DNA from: Lingula anatina
Taxonomy: Eukaryota > Brachiopoda > Lingulata > Lingulida > Lingulidae
DNA: 64,000 nucleotides
Direction: 5' to 3'
NCBI RefSeq assembly: GCF_001039355.2
Contig: NW_019775615.1
Coordinates: 87,410-151,409 of the forward strand
A program made the translations under genes and the position numbers. Below, piece after piece: positions 30,239 to 44,502 of the stretch (position 1 is its first letter; every line of letters starts with the position of its first letter). The notes beneath the pieces were generated by a model that searched no databases, had not been told where the DNA came from, and saw only the letters and a program-made list of their open reading frames with translations.

Positions 30239-32149
30239 AGTGCATCAACGTGTGGGGGTGTGTCAAATTAGGACATGCCAATAATTTTCTTACATGCATT
30301 TGAGACAGCAGAAAGATAGATAAAAGGGGTTGTGTTGTTTTTATGGTACTGAAGTAGAGGTCATTTTTTTAAAACACAGTTTTTAAAGATGGAGATTTCA
30401 GGGATTCAGAGCGGAACACAATTAAAGTAGTTTCATATCTGCAAAAGTCAATTGTCTCATTCTTTTTATTATTATTATTATTATTTTTTTTTTTTATTTT
30501 TGTTGCGGCAAACTTTTATGCTTCATGAACTGCTTCAATTGTCATTTCACTTTGGAAGGATTTGGGGTAAAAAAGTCCGTGCTGCCAAAACATGGACATG
30601 AAACATGAAATGCTGTAAATATTGTCGCAGATACATGGACTTGTTGTCAGCTGACTATATACCCCCTTGTAGCTGAATTCATCTTAAGTCTTATAGCATT
30701 GCAATACATCTCTTATATGATGTAAAAGTCAGCTATCTGTAATTATTACATGTATAGGAAAATATATTGAATGTAAGATGAGAAACCATATGATAGATAG
30801 TTTTTGTGCCATAATGTTTTTGTTTTGTTTGGTGTTTTTTTGTTTGGAATGTCAAATTATGATGGATTGTTGATGTGAAAAACTTATTTGGAATTTACAG
30901 ATTTTAGATGGCAAAGATATCACTTTAGATCATGATAGAAATCTTGTCTTTAAGTTCTTAAAACTGTTTGTATTTGCCCCTCAGTCGAACATATTTATGA
31001 TACTTTTGACAATTTATCTGGAAATTTTTTCAGAGCATGTTTGAACCTTGTGTTTTGGAAGTCAATATTTGTAAAATTGTGTATTAAATTCAATAACTTG
31101 TTAATTTTATGGTTCAAAGTAATAAATTATATATGTTTATGTGTAACATTCTGGCATTCTTGAAAGGTCAGTTATATTGATGGTTTGGTGTGCAAACAGT
31201 GTTCATTAGGTTAAGCACATGGAAAGTTGTAAATATAGATCCAGGATTAAAGGTTCTGGATGTGTATGACTTGTGCAGGGATGACATTTTTCCAACTGTC
31301 GAGGGGATTTTCAACTTTTTTGGTGCTGTTGATGCTTACAACAGTTCTGAGATTTTTCTGTTTATCAGCAGAATTCTGACTTTTTGGGAGCCAAAGGGTC
31401 TTGTCCCTGCTTATGGTACTTATGTGACAAAAGTCACTTTTTAGTTAGGTGAAAAACTGAAAACTGCAGTGCTGTGAAAAGAAGGCATTTTCATTTAATA
31501 ACTTGCACAGAGTTTACTTTTGCAGAAGTTGATATTTGGCATTTTTTTAAAACTGCAAATACTCAGGCTATGCTTGCCTCCTATTTTTTTTTCTAAAGCC
31601 TAGTCAACAGCCTTTTTCCCTAATTTCCAGTATATCATTTTCGATTTCGACAATGATACACGTATTAGTTACAATAGCCTTGTTACATATTATGCTTGAA
31701 TAGATTAAAACTTGCACATAAAAATTGAAGTTCTTTATATTATTTTGTATTACTGAAGGCTTTTGGTGTATGTAGGGGGTGTAGTGCACATTTTGTCATA
31801 TGTTATTTTGCAAGAATACAGTGAAAAGTGGCTTGAAATTACTAGAGAAGTGAAGTTTACATTAGAAAGCTTATAATAATTTAATACTTTTTGCCAAAGG
31901 TTAAGATAAATAAATCTTGTTACAGCTACAAATGTTGTTTGGTCCTTTTTTTTTCTCCACTACTTTGCTATGGAGATCTGTTGATGTATATTTAATTAAA
32001 GGAAGTTAGAAAGTAAATGGCGGTCGCAGTTGCTTTGAAAAATGTGTTTGTCGATTTTGTGCAACAACAAGCACTACCACTAGCCATATTATGCGTCTGT
32101 ATGCTTGAGTCGTCACAACTAAACTGATGAACTCCACAGCTTACAGATA
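30239..32149 (+). other. GOT2 3' untranslated region and intergenic flank
   Basis: No further gene. AATAAA at 31121-31126 is a plausible polyadenylation signal giving a 3' UTR of about 0.9 kb; closer ATTAAA variants occur at 30421 and 31083. A chance open frame at 31190-31444 shows no domain. Confidence 0.45.
31121..31126 (+). terminator. Candidate GOT2 polyadenylation signal
   Basis: AATAAA about 880 bases past the stop codon, followed by a T/GT-rich stretch (tatatgtttatgtgtaac), which is usual downstream of a cleavage site. Confidence 0.4.
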
Positions 32150-32280
32150 CTACTGCGCATGCGTCAAGGTGTCAGAATCTCCAAGCGCAGCCGAGAATTA
32201 ATTACAGCTTTGGAAGTAACTGGCTCGCGCTGCCAGTAATTACGCCGTGGGGTATTCAGGGCACAGACCGTGTTCACAAG
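32150..32280 (+). promoter_or_regulatory. Candidate promoter/first-exon region of the large EF-hand coiled-coil gene
   Basis: This is a local CpG- and GC-rich island in AT-rich DNA. It contains TGCGCATGCGT (32153-32163), close to the NRF-1 consensus, plus several CpGs in GAATTAATTACAGC...GGCTCGCGCTGCC. The coding start lies 3.3 kb downstream behind a splice acceptor at 35411, so a non-coding first exon is expected somewhere upstream. The assignment rests on composition and position. Confidence 0.4.
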
Positions 32281-35200
32281 ATACCGCCAATAGATTTTTA
32301 GAAAATAGATTTTTCATGTGAATGAACCCTTAATGCATTGCCTAATATTGTATTGCAGAATGGCTGCAGGTTATAAATCCTTAGGAACCATTTTCCATGC
32401 TGGCTGTAATATTTGTCTGTGACCCAAGTGTAAATCAACAAAATCTGATATTAACTTGATGATATGTCCCCAAGAAAGATTAAATCATTCAGAAAAGGCA
32501 GACCTGTGTCTACACAGTTTATAATATTGAGAATCGTGTGGCTTTTAACTGCTATATATGTGCCAACTTTTTAAGAAAAGAGTCCGTGTTTTCTGACTGC
32601 ATTATGTTCAGGGTAAGCAATTTTGGGATGTTAAGAAAGTAACTGTTATTAAATATTGTGGATAGGGAACCATTAGGTGTTATTTATAGCTGCAGCACCT
32701 CTGGAATAAGTCTTTGTCAGTTCTGTGGGGAATAATGGTGACAATACTGGCACCACTCAAACATGTACATTTGTGTAACACCCTTTTCAGTAATGGCAGT
32801 GTTTGGTAAGTATCATTTTACATTTTTGACTTATTTAAATTATATAGTTCAGAAAAATATGGACTTTTCTATTGTTTGTGAATACCTGAAGTCTGTTTTC
32901 TTAATTAAAAAAGTCAGTTTTTCAAAAAGAAGGTATGGTGGTTTTGATAATTTAGTTCAGTAGTTCCCAAAATTGTTCAAATTAAATTAAAAAAAAAAAA
33001 AAAGATTTTCAACATAATCCTTTGAGTCACAATCATTATCAATTGATATTTAAAACAAGACCCTTTCGCAACAACCAGTTTATTTGCTGACTAGGTCATT
33101 TGATCATTGATAGGAAGTTGACTTTCCCATTAGTTGTTCTGTGTGATGGAAATATCCATAGACTACTAGCATTTGTATTTTCCTTTATTCCATAAAGAAA
33201 CATTGTGCCACTGTGTGTAATCAGTTTGCTAAGTTTTACAGAACTGTTTGGGCTTTGCATAAATTGTTTGCAGTGCTTTTTAATTTTTCAGGCTGTACAG
33301 TAGCAACTTTGGTAATTATAAGACTCCAGTCAGTAAGACGTTACCAGACATCTAAGAAAAGGACTAGAAGTACCTGTATGTCTTTATGATACTATCAGAC
33401 ATCATATAACTAGGCATCATATACGTTTAACGTGAGAAGTTTCATTAATCAAATGACAAGAACTGGATAACAGAATTCCAAGTCTGCTGAAAATAGCCTG
33501 AATAATGGAACGAGATGTAAGCAATTCTTTTTTCTGTCTTATGGCATTTTTAATTTAATTAATATATTTCTTAAGATCATGGTGTGGATCACACAAATCT
33601 TTCCTTTTTTCTGAGAGATTGAAGAAATATGGAATAAGAAAATATTTTATAAAACGCTGTGTACTTGCATTGGTGAAAAATGAAGTGAAATTTGGTGTAT
33701 AAAGTGCCTTGAATTTTTTTATAGTTGTCAATATTAAAAATTGTAATGCATTGAGGAATGGAAAGAAAAAACAATATAAGTCCCTTTTCTACACGGTTCT
33801 GGATTCCTTAGAAATGTTTTGTCAAGTGCCTCCTCATTGATAGCATTAATAAACATTTCAAGCACTTAAAGAAGGCAGAGTTGAACAATGAATACAAATC
33901 AGCATCTTCGGCACTACTAGAATTTTGTTAAGTGCATTGAATAAAAACAAATATAAGTATTTACAAAAAGACCCTGTGTATACCCACAAACTTTCTCAAG
34001 TGCACTTTTCTTCCATCTTGTGGAGCCACATTGAGTGCATGACTGAAAATCACTTTGGAATATTAATATTTAGTCTAAGATTTAAATAGATTGTGTGAAA
34101 GTGTATGAAGCATTTTCAGCATTGTCCGTGGCATTATCTCTATTTACTTATGTTCTCAGCTGTTAGTATGCGGCTGATTTAAACCTTAACAACTGCGACG
34201 GAAGGGTTTTGTTATGGAAGACATGCTGGAAAGTTTACTGCCATAAAAGTGAGAACAGGATTGGGTGGAAGTGACACTGTGGGATAAGGAAAGGTAAGGT
34301 GTAGCACGGAGGATGTTTTATCTGGATTAGTGTGTGGATTTTTGATTTTTGTGTGTGTCTGTGTTTGAGTCTTTGTGCATGTTTGACAGTGAATTCTTAA
34401 AGTGAAATTGATTGAAATATGAATAATATTTAAATCATTTATACAGTTAACCTTATCTATATAACATAATATTGAAAACATTTTAAATTATTTGCAATTA
34501 AAATCATTTAGGCTCTTTTTAGTATTCACAATTTTTCTGAATAGTAATGAATTTAATGAGTGGTTGATCTGCAGTGCAATTGCATCTGATCAATTTTCAC
34601 ACCAGCTCTGTTATTTTAATTAACTGCGAAGAATAGGAAATTGAAACGATCTTCGTATAGACACAAATTTTCAAAATCTGTTTCTGAATGAAGTATTTGT
34701 CAATAGATGTGTATAAAGACTGATAGCATTATTCATCAACATCAACCATTACAGCAATCTGAGACCCAGTTTATCTCAAACTGTAATTGTAATTAGAGAA
34801 TTCACACAAAGCCTGCACTCCATGGCCAGGACATTGTTTGTATGAAAAATTGATTTATCTCAGATATCTCAGTTTCCTATCACCCATTAAGATCAGAGGC
34901 AATATCCAGTGTCATAAATTACAAAGCCCTCTTTATAACGGTAGCTACATCAGCCGTAATCTCCCTATTCTAATATTGAGAAAAAAAAGAATGCTTTAAT
35001 TGTCAAGATTTACCAGTGTTCATGAATATTTTATTTTAGAATTATAGAAAAGCTAAGCTGGTGTGAACCACTGATCTAAAACAGTTGTTGAATTCAGCAA
35101 CAATATTTACTCGTATGAACAATATATCATCTAGGCAGTAATAAGGAAGTCCCTGTGATGGAGTAGCTGTCGTGTGCAGCAATACTGATTTAGCAGTTGT

Positions 35201-35411
35201 GAAAATGAAATAAATTATGGAAGAGTTTGTGGTTGCTGGGCACTTTTTATTGTGGAAAAAAAATACTTTTTATTAACCTGGATATATAAGCTGCATCTCA
35301 CTGAAGCCATAAAACTGTTTGCATATGGGTAATCAAGTTGTTTGAATCTGAAAATCTGTGTTTATGGTTTTTTAGATTAGCGAAAATATAATTCTTTTTT
35401 TTAATTTTCAG
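32281..35411 (+). other. Probable 5' intron, no coding sequence seen
   Basis: AT-rich, with no recognisable exon, ending at a good acceptor (ttttttaattttcag, 35397-35411). I read it as the intron between a non-coding first exon and the first coding exon of the large gene. Confidence 0.4.
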
Positions 35412-35442
35412 ACAGTTTTAAAGTGACCAGCGTGTAATAATC

Positions 35443-35484
35443 ATGGAGGTGATTTACAGTGCAAGTAGTTGGATCTACATCTAG
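35443..35484 (+). promoter_or_regulatory. Upstream ORF in the 5' leader (13 codons)
   Basis: ATG at 35443 opens MEVIYSASSWIYI and stops at 35484, 43 bases before the main ATG at 35528. If the leader is as inferred, this uORF could lower or condition translation of the main frame. Confidence 0.5.
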
Positions 35485-35527
35485 CTGAAGCCTTTCTACT
35501 GGTCTTTTTAAAAACAGTTTATCAAAT

Positions 35528-37845
35528 ATGGAAGAAGAAGAAGAATTTAACAATCAGCCGGAAAAAGAAATATCAGTTACCTGCTTGACACCACCTTTTG
35601 ACACAAAGTATAACCATCGGGTTCCTGAGGGTGGACACCTTGAAGAGAGTTTAGTAAATGAAAGGACAGAAAAAAGAGACCCAGAGGAAGGGGATGATGA
35701 CAGTTCATTTTCATTTGAGGACAAAGTGAATACTCGGTCTGTGCATGACAACCAAAATGACAGTGAAAAGATAAAAGATGTTAGGAACAGAATGGGAAAT
35801 GAGTGTAGGGATAGCATGGATGGTGATTATACTGCTGATGAAGATGAGGATTGGGAAGGTGATGAAGATGTTCATAAACAGAATGATAAAGATGACAATG
35901 AATTTAGTCAAACAGCCATAAGTAATGAACAAATTTCTGCCCAGGATCCAGTTACACAAGTGCAGGAGGAGGGATGTGCAGCAAATATTCCTAGCAACGG
36001 TAGCCTTTATCTCAATGACAGTACTGATGGTGCTTGCCTTAGTAACCATGACATGTTGCTTAGCAATGGTGACAATGAAGAATTTTACATGGAAAGTGAA
36101 AGTGAACAAATAATTCCTCGCCAACAAACTGAACAGTTCATTTCTCAGGATAGAAGTGAAATTATTTCAGAATCATCAGTGGAAAACAAAGAGGAAAAAT
36201 ATGAAACAGAGCTCTCTAGTTGCCATGACAACCAAAAGAAAATTTCCACCATGCAACAAAATACTGAAATTTCAACCTCAGGCAATTTTCACAGCATCCA
36301 CGAAAATCACCATGACAATCAAAGCCAGGTTAGCCATGAAAATTACCATGACAACCAAAGTAAGCCATGTCCAGATGAAAGGGATGATGCATGGATCTCA
36401 GGATCTGAACCTGCAAAATCATTTGACTGTTCTGAAACTTTGCATGAAGAATATTTTGAACTACCTGATAAGAGTAGAGGCACTAAAATGACCCGAATTG
36501 ACCAACTGGCATCACCAGAAAGGAACGGCTGTTCACATGATCACCACGGCAGTAAACTGCCCAACATGGAGTTGCTAAAAGAGAAGAGAAAAAAGAGAAA
36601 GGCAAGAAAGCAACTTCTTAAGCAGACTGAAGAATGCCCAGAAATTTGCCAACAAGTGGATGATGTATCTGAAATCAGAAAAAATGAGGACAATTTGAAA
36701 TTATCAGCTGGAGGAAATGAAATAGAAAATAGTAAGATACCTGATGCAAATTTTGCGTGTGTAACCCTTCCCGAAAATGACGTCAATCAATCTGTGACAG
36801 TGATTACAACAACAGTATCAACAGTTGCAATTCCACCAATTGCAGTAACAACATCAACAGCAACAGCAATAACTACAACACATAATAGTGCTCAACCTGC
36901 TGCTGTAATCAAGGAAAAAATTGACGTGTTTGCTTATCTCCCCAGTTTACGAGTGCGTAAACCCGTGGATCTACCTCCGGAGGTCCTGGAGGACCCACTG
37001 AAGGATATCTTGCTCACAATATTTGACAAGGCCGATTTGAATAGTAATGGGAGCTTGAATGCTGCCGAATTAGAGGAGGTAAGTATACAATTACCATAAT
37101 TTCAATTCAAACACCTATTATTTTGAGAATTAATTTTATGATGAATTTCATATTTCAAACACTGATTCAGTATTTTGAGATATATTTTTTATCCCTTTTC
37201 AACATTTTTTAACTTCTTACCAGAAAGAAATTAATATCTGAATTTAAACCAACCTCAGTTAGTACATTATAAATTTTCAAATTCAATAATTTGGGACTTA
37301 CAAACAAAATATTGTTTGGGATATACAATTTGCTTTATAGGACAAAAAATTACTGCTTACAATAATTTTACATATAATCTGTTGTTCAAACTAAACACTT
37401 TTTGCATATTAAGTTGATTGTGATAATCTTACGATGAAGATAAAATTTGTTTGCAGTGACTGGAATGCTGATGTATTAAATCGACAGAAATATTAAAAGA
37501 ATACTTTTATTTATTCAATTTGAGCTTTCCATTATTGATTTAAGTAAAGTTCAATTCAATTTTTATTTCCAAGTATTTTCAGCTGAAAGTCCCTGACTTG
37601 TTTTGAGACTAAATGCTATGAAAGGCATCAAAAGAGATGGTGAATGAAAAAATTATTTAAAGCCTATATGTTTTTTTTTGTGCTGTTAGCTGTTGAAATC
37701 TCCTACCTTAGACATAGATATAAAGTGGGATGATGTAAAGAAGATGACAAGATCACTGGACAGTAAAAAGGTTATGTAATAAAATATGCAATAAAATGAT
37801 TGCTGCTGTTGTTGTATACATATTTATAATTAACTTTCCCATATT

Positions 37846-37878
<33 letters not shown>

Positions 37879-37902
37879 ATAAAATGTGGATGTAAGAAGA
37901 TG

Positions 37903-37979
<77 letters not shown>

Positions 37980-38987
37980 GTAGGCAGTCAGTTTGATTAT
38001 TCAATGCCTAAACTGAAAATTGTTGAATGGATTGAGTAACTCCAGCAACTTGTCTTTAACAATGCAGAATTTTTCTCCTTTGTTTTTAGAAGTTCGTATA
38101 ATTTTTAAGTTCATATCAATTTGTGGCTATTTCAGGAAGGAAACGTCACATTTGAAGATTTCAGACCACTGGCAGTGGAAGCAATGAAAGTGATCTATGG
38201 ACGGGACCAGCAAGTGAAGGTGAGAGATGAACATTGTGATAGGTGTGACGTGGTTGAACACTGCTATTATGGTTTCAATTGTGTTGGATAATGAAGTGAA
38301 GGATGAGAATTTAAAGTGGAATGTTGTTTAGAGTACAAATTTATTCAAGGAATGAAGAAAAAATTGTATGAAAACATGTCATGCTATAAAAATATTTTAT
38401 GTGCTTAGCTTTGGAAAATGAAATTTAAGATCAAGCACAGAGTTACATAATGTACCAGTATACTGTTGGGGAGGAGTATTGTTTCTAATATAATAAGAAA
38501 ACTATATGTACTAGTACTTCGAACACAAATGTTTTTATTAGTTTAATCAGTTTAACAATTTAAGATATTGAAAAAAAAAGGAAAATATTTTAGAAAAATA
38601 TTCAGAATTTAATTATATTATTAGATACCAGAAGATGTAAATATAATCAAAATATTTATTTATTTTATTCTGCAATCTTTATTTACCTCCAGAGCCATTG
38701 GGTTGAGCTGGACCTGGGAGAACACACCCTGTATTTCAACAGAGTTACAGGAGAAGCCAGGTAATACATGTACTACCCAGATTTCACACCATTTATGAAC
38801 TTTTAATTAATAAGCAGGCCTCTGTGCTTATTGTATTTTCATTAGACTTTCATATTTCAAAATAAGTCTACAGGGATTTATTTTTAAAAATAAAAGTTTT
38901 CTAAAATTTTGATTTGATTTGATTTGAAACATCCTAACTGATAATAGATATTAGTTTCCCTTAAACTCAATCACTCTGGATAAAACA

Positions 38988-39025
<38 letters not shown>

Positions 39026-42000
39026 TGTTTGTTTGTGTGTGTGTGTTAACCTAATAGACTTTATTACATCACACATAACAATAACCATTCTGCATTCTTC
39101 GCTACAGCTATATTATCCCTGAGGACTATGTACTGGACCTGCACTTTGCAGATGACCTGTTTGCTGATGCTGTACGTGCTGCCCTGGCCAGAGTGGACAG
39201 AAGACATACTGGTCAAGTTGGAGCGAAGGATTTCTTCACTGTAAGTATTACAGTCTACTGTGCTGTATTGTGGATTAAAAGTGTGTTAGGTAAAATTTGA
39301 CATAAATTAATTGTGTTAACAATTTTCTGCATTTTAATCAGTGGGTATTTTTTAAAGCATTTTTCTTTTCAAAATGGTTTAATGTCATTAAAAATAAGCA
39401 AACTTTTTATCTTTGATTTTTTTCCATTTTTTACTCACAGGTGCTACGCTCCATTGCATTCAGTCTCAGACTTACTGATGAAGATCTCAAGGAAATTACA
39501 AAGGTTTTTGGGTGAGTTTATAATACTTTGTTTTAAATTACACAATGCCACACACAATATGATGTTATTTAACACAGTGATCTGAACATAAATTAAAAAT
39601 TAAAATTATATACTGATATTTAGACTAGATTCAATATTTTTATTCAACCCGCCCTTATAAAAATTCCCTGTATGAATTAGCAAAGGATTTCCTATAGGTT
39701 CCTATAGAAATTCCTATAAGATTTCCTATAGGATCCTATAGGAATTTTTGTAATGGTCTGAACATAAATTAAAAATCAAAATCATATACTGATATTTAAA
39801 CCAGATTCATTATTTTTCATTCAACCCGGCCTTATAAAAATTCCCTATATGAATTAGCATAGGATTTCCTATAGGTTCCTATAGAAATTCCTATAAGATT
39901 TCCTATAGGATCCTATAGGAAATTTTCGTAAGGGGATACACCTAACACATCACACCAGCACACTGTCTCACCTAACACAATGTCACACCAAGCTCAATAC
40001 CACATCTAACAAACTGTAATTATATAACAATGCAATTACCAGCACACTGTCACACCAAATACAATGTCATACCAACCATATGATTTCAATTTTTTGTAAA
40101 ACCTAATATCTTTGAATGACCTTTTTTTTATCTCTTAATTATATCACAGTGACAATAATTTATATCAACAGTTGACGCTTTTGATACCTACTCTACACGC
40201 AAAATAATTTTTGTTTCAGGTTTTCACCAAATCATTCTTAACTGATTATCTTAAATTTTGTTTATTAATTTTTTCTAGCTCCAAGCGAGTCAGAGTCAGT
40301 CATGAAGAGTTTATTCCTGTTGCTAAACAACTGATCTGTATGATCTATCGAGCCCGTGAAGAAGGAGCGGTGAGTTCTTTGGTGTTTTTCTACAGTCATA
40401 ACTTTCGACATTAATTGAGCTTGACATATTCAGCAGACTACTGATTTTTATTTGTTTTTCACAATTTTTCTTTCAATAATAGTATGATTTACAATAACCA
40501 ATTTTTAAAAGAAATAATTGTAGGTAGCCCTGCAGTTATCATGTAAGCTAGATTACATCAGTTGTTCTGCATTGAGAAGAATACCTGAGTTGCCTTACCA
40601 TACAGTATTGTTTTAGTAGAGTGACTCTTACTATTATGGTACGTTGTACATTATTTAGTATGAGAATATGCAAAAGCACTTGAGTTACTCTATTAGATTA
40701 ATTAGTGGGTGGCAATACAGAGGGATTAGGTTTTCTGTCTAAGGTGAGCTATTCATAATCAGATGAGCTGCTTAGATGAATCATACTGAGATAGGTCAAA
40801 CCTCAATGGAAACCCAACTTGGGTCTGTTTGAGGACTATTTGGGTGTGTGCTGTGTTATTTATTAGTCAAAGTTATGAAGGTAGATATGTATACACTGTT
40901 TAAAGTGCACTAGATGACATGGATGATTTATAGAAGGGTAAAATCAGCACAGGAAGTGTTTTTATAGGGTTTTCTTGTTCTTGGCTTATGTTATTATGAA
41001 TATCCAAGTGTTCCTTTTATCCATTTTAATGCCAGATATTGTATTGCGCACTGTCAGTATATTGTCTTGATGAAATGATATAAACTGGAAGACACTCATA
41101 AAAATATAAAAATGATTTTATGTTGTGCATTTTTGCACTTAAATCTGCTTATGTTTTTATATGTTCATTTCATATTTTACAGCAGTGATGCAATAAAATT
41201 TACACTATAATTTGCAGTAAACACTTCTGACACCCATTCATTTGGTTTTTAACACAGATAAAAAGCTTTGATGCATGTATAACACAGTAACTAAACATTT
41301 GGACAATGGGGTATAAAAAGAGAGAATTCTAAACTGAATTTTTTTTCAAAAAAAAAAAAAAAGTTGAGATCAATGAAAAAAGTTAGTTGCAAGTCTGGCA
41401 ATTGCCGTATTTTATAGAGACTGCATGTAGCATGAGGATGTTGGATGATCAGCTCTTGACTAATGGACTTCAAACAACTGCTTCAGAATTACTTTTATCA
41501 TATTTACTTCGGTTTGAATCTGTTACCAGACAGACAAACCCCGGGTATTTCACTGATAGAAATGCTCATATTTACTTCAAATGAAACGAACTGAGACCAT
41601 TTTTGCAGCCAGTTTGTCAAAAATATTGTTGAGCCATTGATTTTTCTCGTCTGTTGGATAATTCTCTCCCTGGAGAGTTACACAAATGTGTTTGATAATG
41701 CAGGGGCTTTGTCGTATTGCAATAGAATACAAACTTGGCATTTTTGGCTGATATTGTAAGCAGTGACATCTTAAAGGACTGTTTCATCTACTAAATCATG
41801 GTGGTTAAGTGAGGTTTCCTTCAATCCAAAACTCTAGATTTACACATTTTGACATTCATAACACTTTTGATTACTGTTAACAAATAAAGCTACTGAAAAG
41901 ACAAATTACTTCAAGATTAAAATACCATCTAAACACATTTTAAAGGTCTCAGTCTTCTACCTGCCCTCCCCCTCTGTGATACCAATTGGTTGACTTTTTA

Positions 42001-44370
42001 TCCTTGAAAAAACTAAACTGACAATAAGTTTTAGACCAGAAAAGAGCAGATGCATTTGAATATATTTACTCATAAAAGTATCAGCGCCCTCCAAAAAGCT
42101 CCAAAAAGAACATCATTCTCTGAAGTTTGGCTGGCAATGAACAGTGAGAGAAATGTGGAGACATTCAGTAGGATAGCAGACAGTCAAGTTCTAAAAGAAG
42201 AATAGCACCTAAACAGTAAGTGGAAGTGACTAAGAAACAAAATTGGGAAGCTGACACTTTGAAGTATGTGGTATAATTAATAGGTGATCTACATAAAGAT
42301 TATCTTATTGCCTTTTAGAAAAATAACTACTGGTTAAGCATTTTTTTCTAGAAATAATGCTGACAAAATATTTTTGATTTGATACATTAGTTTATTTCTT
42401 TAAGAAGAAATGAAGGGATGTATGAGTTTGTTTAACTTCGACGTGCATTTATAGTCATAAATCCAAAGTATATTTAAAGGGATAATAACTCTTCGTATGA
42501 GATCTATATTTCACAATAAAAACATTGTGAATAACTCATAGAAATATAATATATTCTGTTTTACCACAAAAACGGCTATTATTCTGATATCTGAGCTTGT
42601 CTTTAGACCATGTGACCTCTATTGATGGCTATACTCTGTTAAAATCTCTTAAGAGATTTTGACAAAAAACCAAACTTTTTAGAAAAAAACCAGGGACTAA
42701 CTTTGAATGTAAAAATGTATTCATTAACCATTGGTAAGTATGGAAAAATTGTTGTTTACTCCAGAAAAATTCATTTTTTGGCTGAAACGAAGAGTTATTA
42801 TCCCTTTAACTGTTCTTGCATGAATGTTGTTCAGAATATTGTACCTGGACCTAGGTTACTTGAACTTTACTAATTTGTTTATTTATTTATTTATTATTTG
42901 CAAACTTCAAGTACAATTAGTTTCATGAAAAAAAGTGAACAATGCTTGCTACCTTAAAACATTCTCTAATCTTAAAGACCAGTCTCCTAGGAGAAACAAT
43001 CTAACAGAGTACATATGTTTATCCCCTCAGGGACAACATGCTGCCCAAACAATTAAATACATCATTTTCCAGTTGACTGGGCTATGCATCAGAACTCATG
43101 CAGTTAAAAGTTCATTCTTATCAAGTTGTACATATAAGTTTCTGAGATTTAGAAGACAAAATACGTGACAATTATGTTATTTCAAAATATTTTTTGGCTT
43201 AGTCAATACTTCTATCATATAGTGGAAAGTTACTGTGTCACCTTGAATCAGTAAAAAAGATAATAATATATTAAGCCTACTACCTGATCATAAGTTAAGT
43301 TAGAGGATAAGTAACAAAAAGGAAAATATGAAGTAAAACATGTATTGAACAGTTTGCAGACAGTTTACCATATACCTATAAGGAATATTTTTCTGCTTTT
43401 TTCCGTGTGATACAACCATTGAAAATTAAAAGATAAAGCATGTGGGAAGCAGATGTACTTTAATTCCATATTGACATGTCTGGTGATTTCTTTAAGGTTT
43501 CGACTGATCTACATTGTATAACTAATCATATCTGAATTGCACACTGGATGATTACTAACCAGAAAAAAGACCATTAACCTCTTAAGTGAAGCAAAGGAAG
43601 ACAAAAATATGACAGCTATTTCTTTTTCTGCTGTCAAACAAGAAAGAGAGGACAACTTGATGCTGGTACAATCAACTTGATATTAACCCATTTGTGTAAA
43701 CACAGATTCACTTCAATAGGATAAACTTGGCTCTGTCAACAAAACCAGATAATATATTTTCGTATCAGTTTTCTCTTGATTGCAAGTCAATTAGTGGATT
43801 GGCATTTACTTAACTGAGTGCAGCTTGCTGTTTTGGTTTTGGACAATAAGTTTGTCACAATGATGAACTGTTGGAGACGTCAGAGATGTCAGTGACATGT
43901 GGGAGATGGGTCAATGCGCCAAGCATTTTAACTTATAACCATGAGAAGGACATCTGGAAGGAAAAACTTCATATTAATTTTCTGAAACAGATATTTTTAC
44001 AGATTTTTTAAAAACCAGCATTATATGTTGATCTACTAGTATTGTACACGTAAGTTGATTGATAATGAATGATGAACACAAATTGTTTTTTAAGACTGGC
44101 ACCGAAAAACATTGAAGGTATTGAATTGTTTTTAAGTGCAAAAATAAGAAAATTTAAGAGCAGGAACTTAGAGAAACTTATGAATTGCAGTTAATGTGAA
44201 GACAATAATAGCTGTTGGAGAAATGTTTTTTCTCTCTTCTAGAATGACTGGTGCATGATGTCCAGCCCGAGAGCAGGAAGTTTTTGGTTCAACAAGAAAA
44301 CTGGACAGGCCAAGAAAACACCCCCTGCCCATGTTATACGGGCTCAACAACAACAGCTTGAAGAGAGGTA

Positions 44371-44408
<38 letters not shown>

Positions 44409-44466
44409 GGTGTACTTGTGTGTGACATTATACATGCTCAACCACAGCAGCTAGAAGAAACTCTAG

Positions 44467-44502
<36 letters not shown>

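Noticed and set aside
31190-31444. 84-codon open frame after GOT2
   Set aside because: It lies around the likely 3' end of GOT2, with no domain, splice partner or matching frame nearby; it is within the range of chance.
35554-36127. Minus-strand open frames opposite the first coding exon of the large gene
   Set aside because: Shadows of the 523-codon plus-strand frame, which has the matching splice donor and downstream exons.
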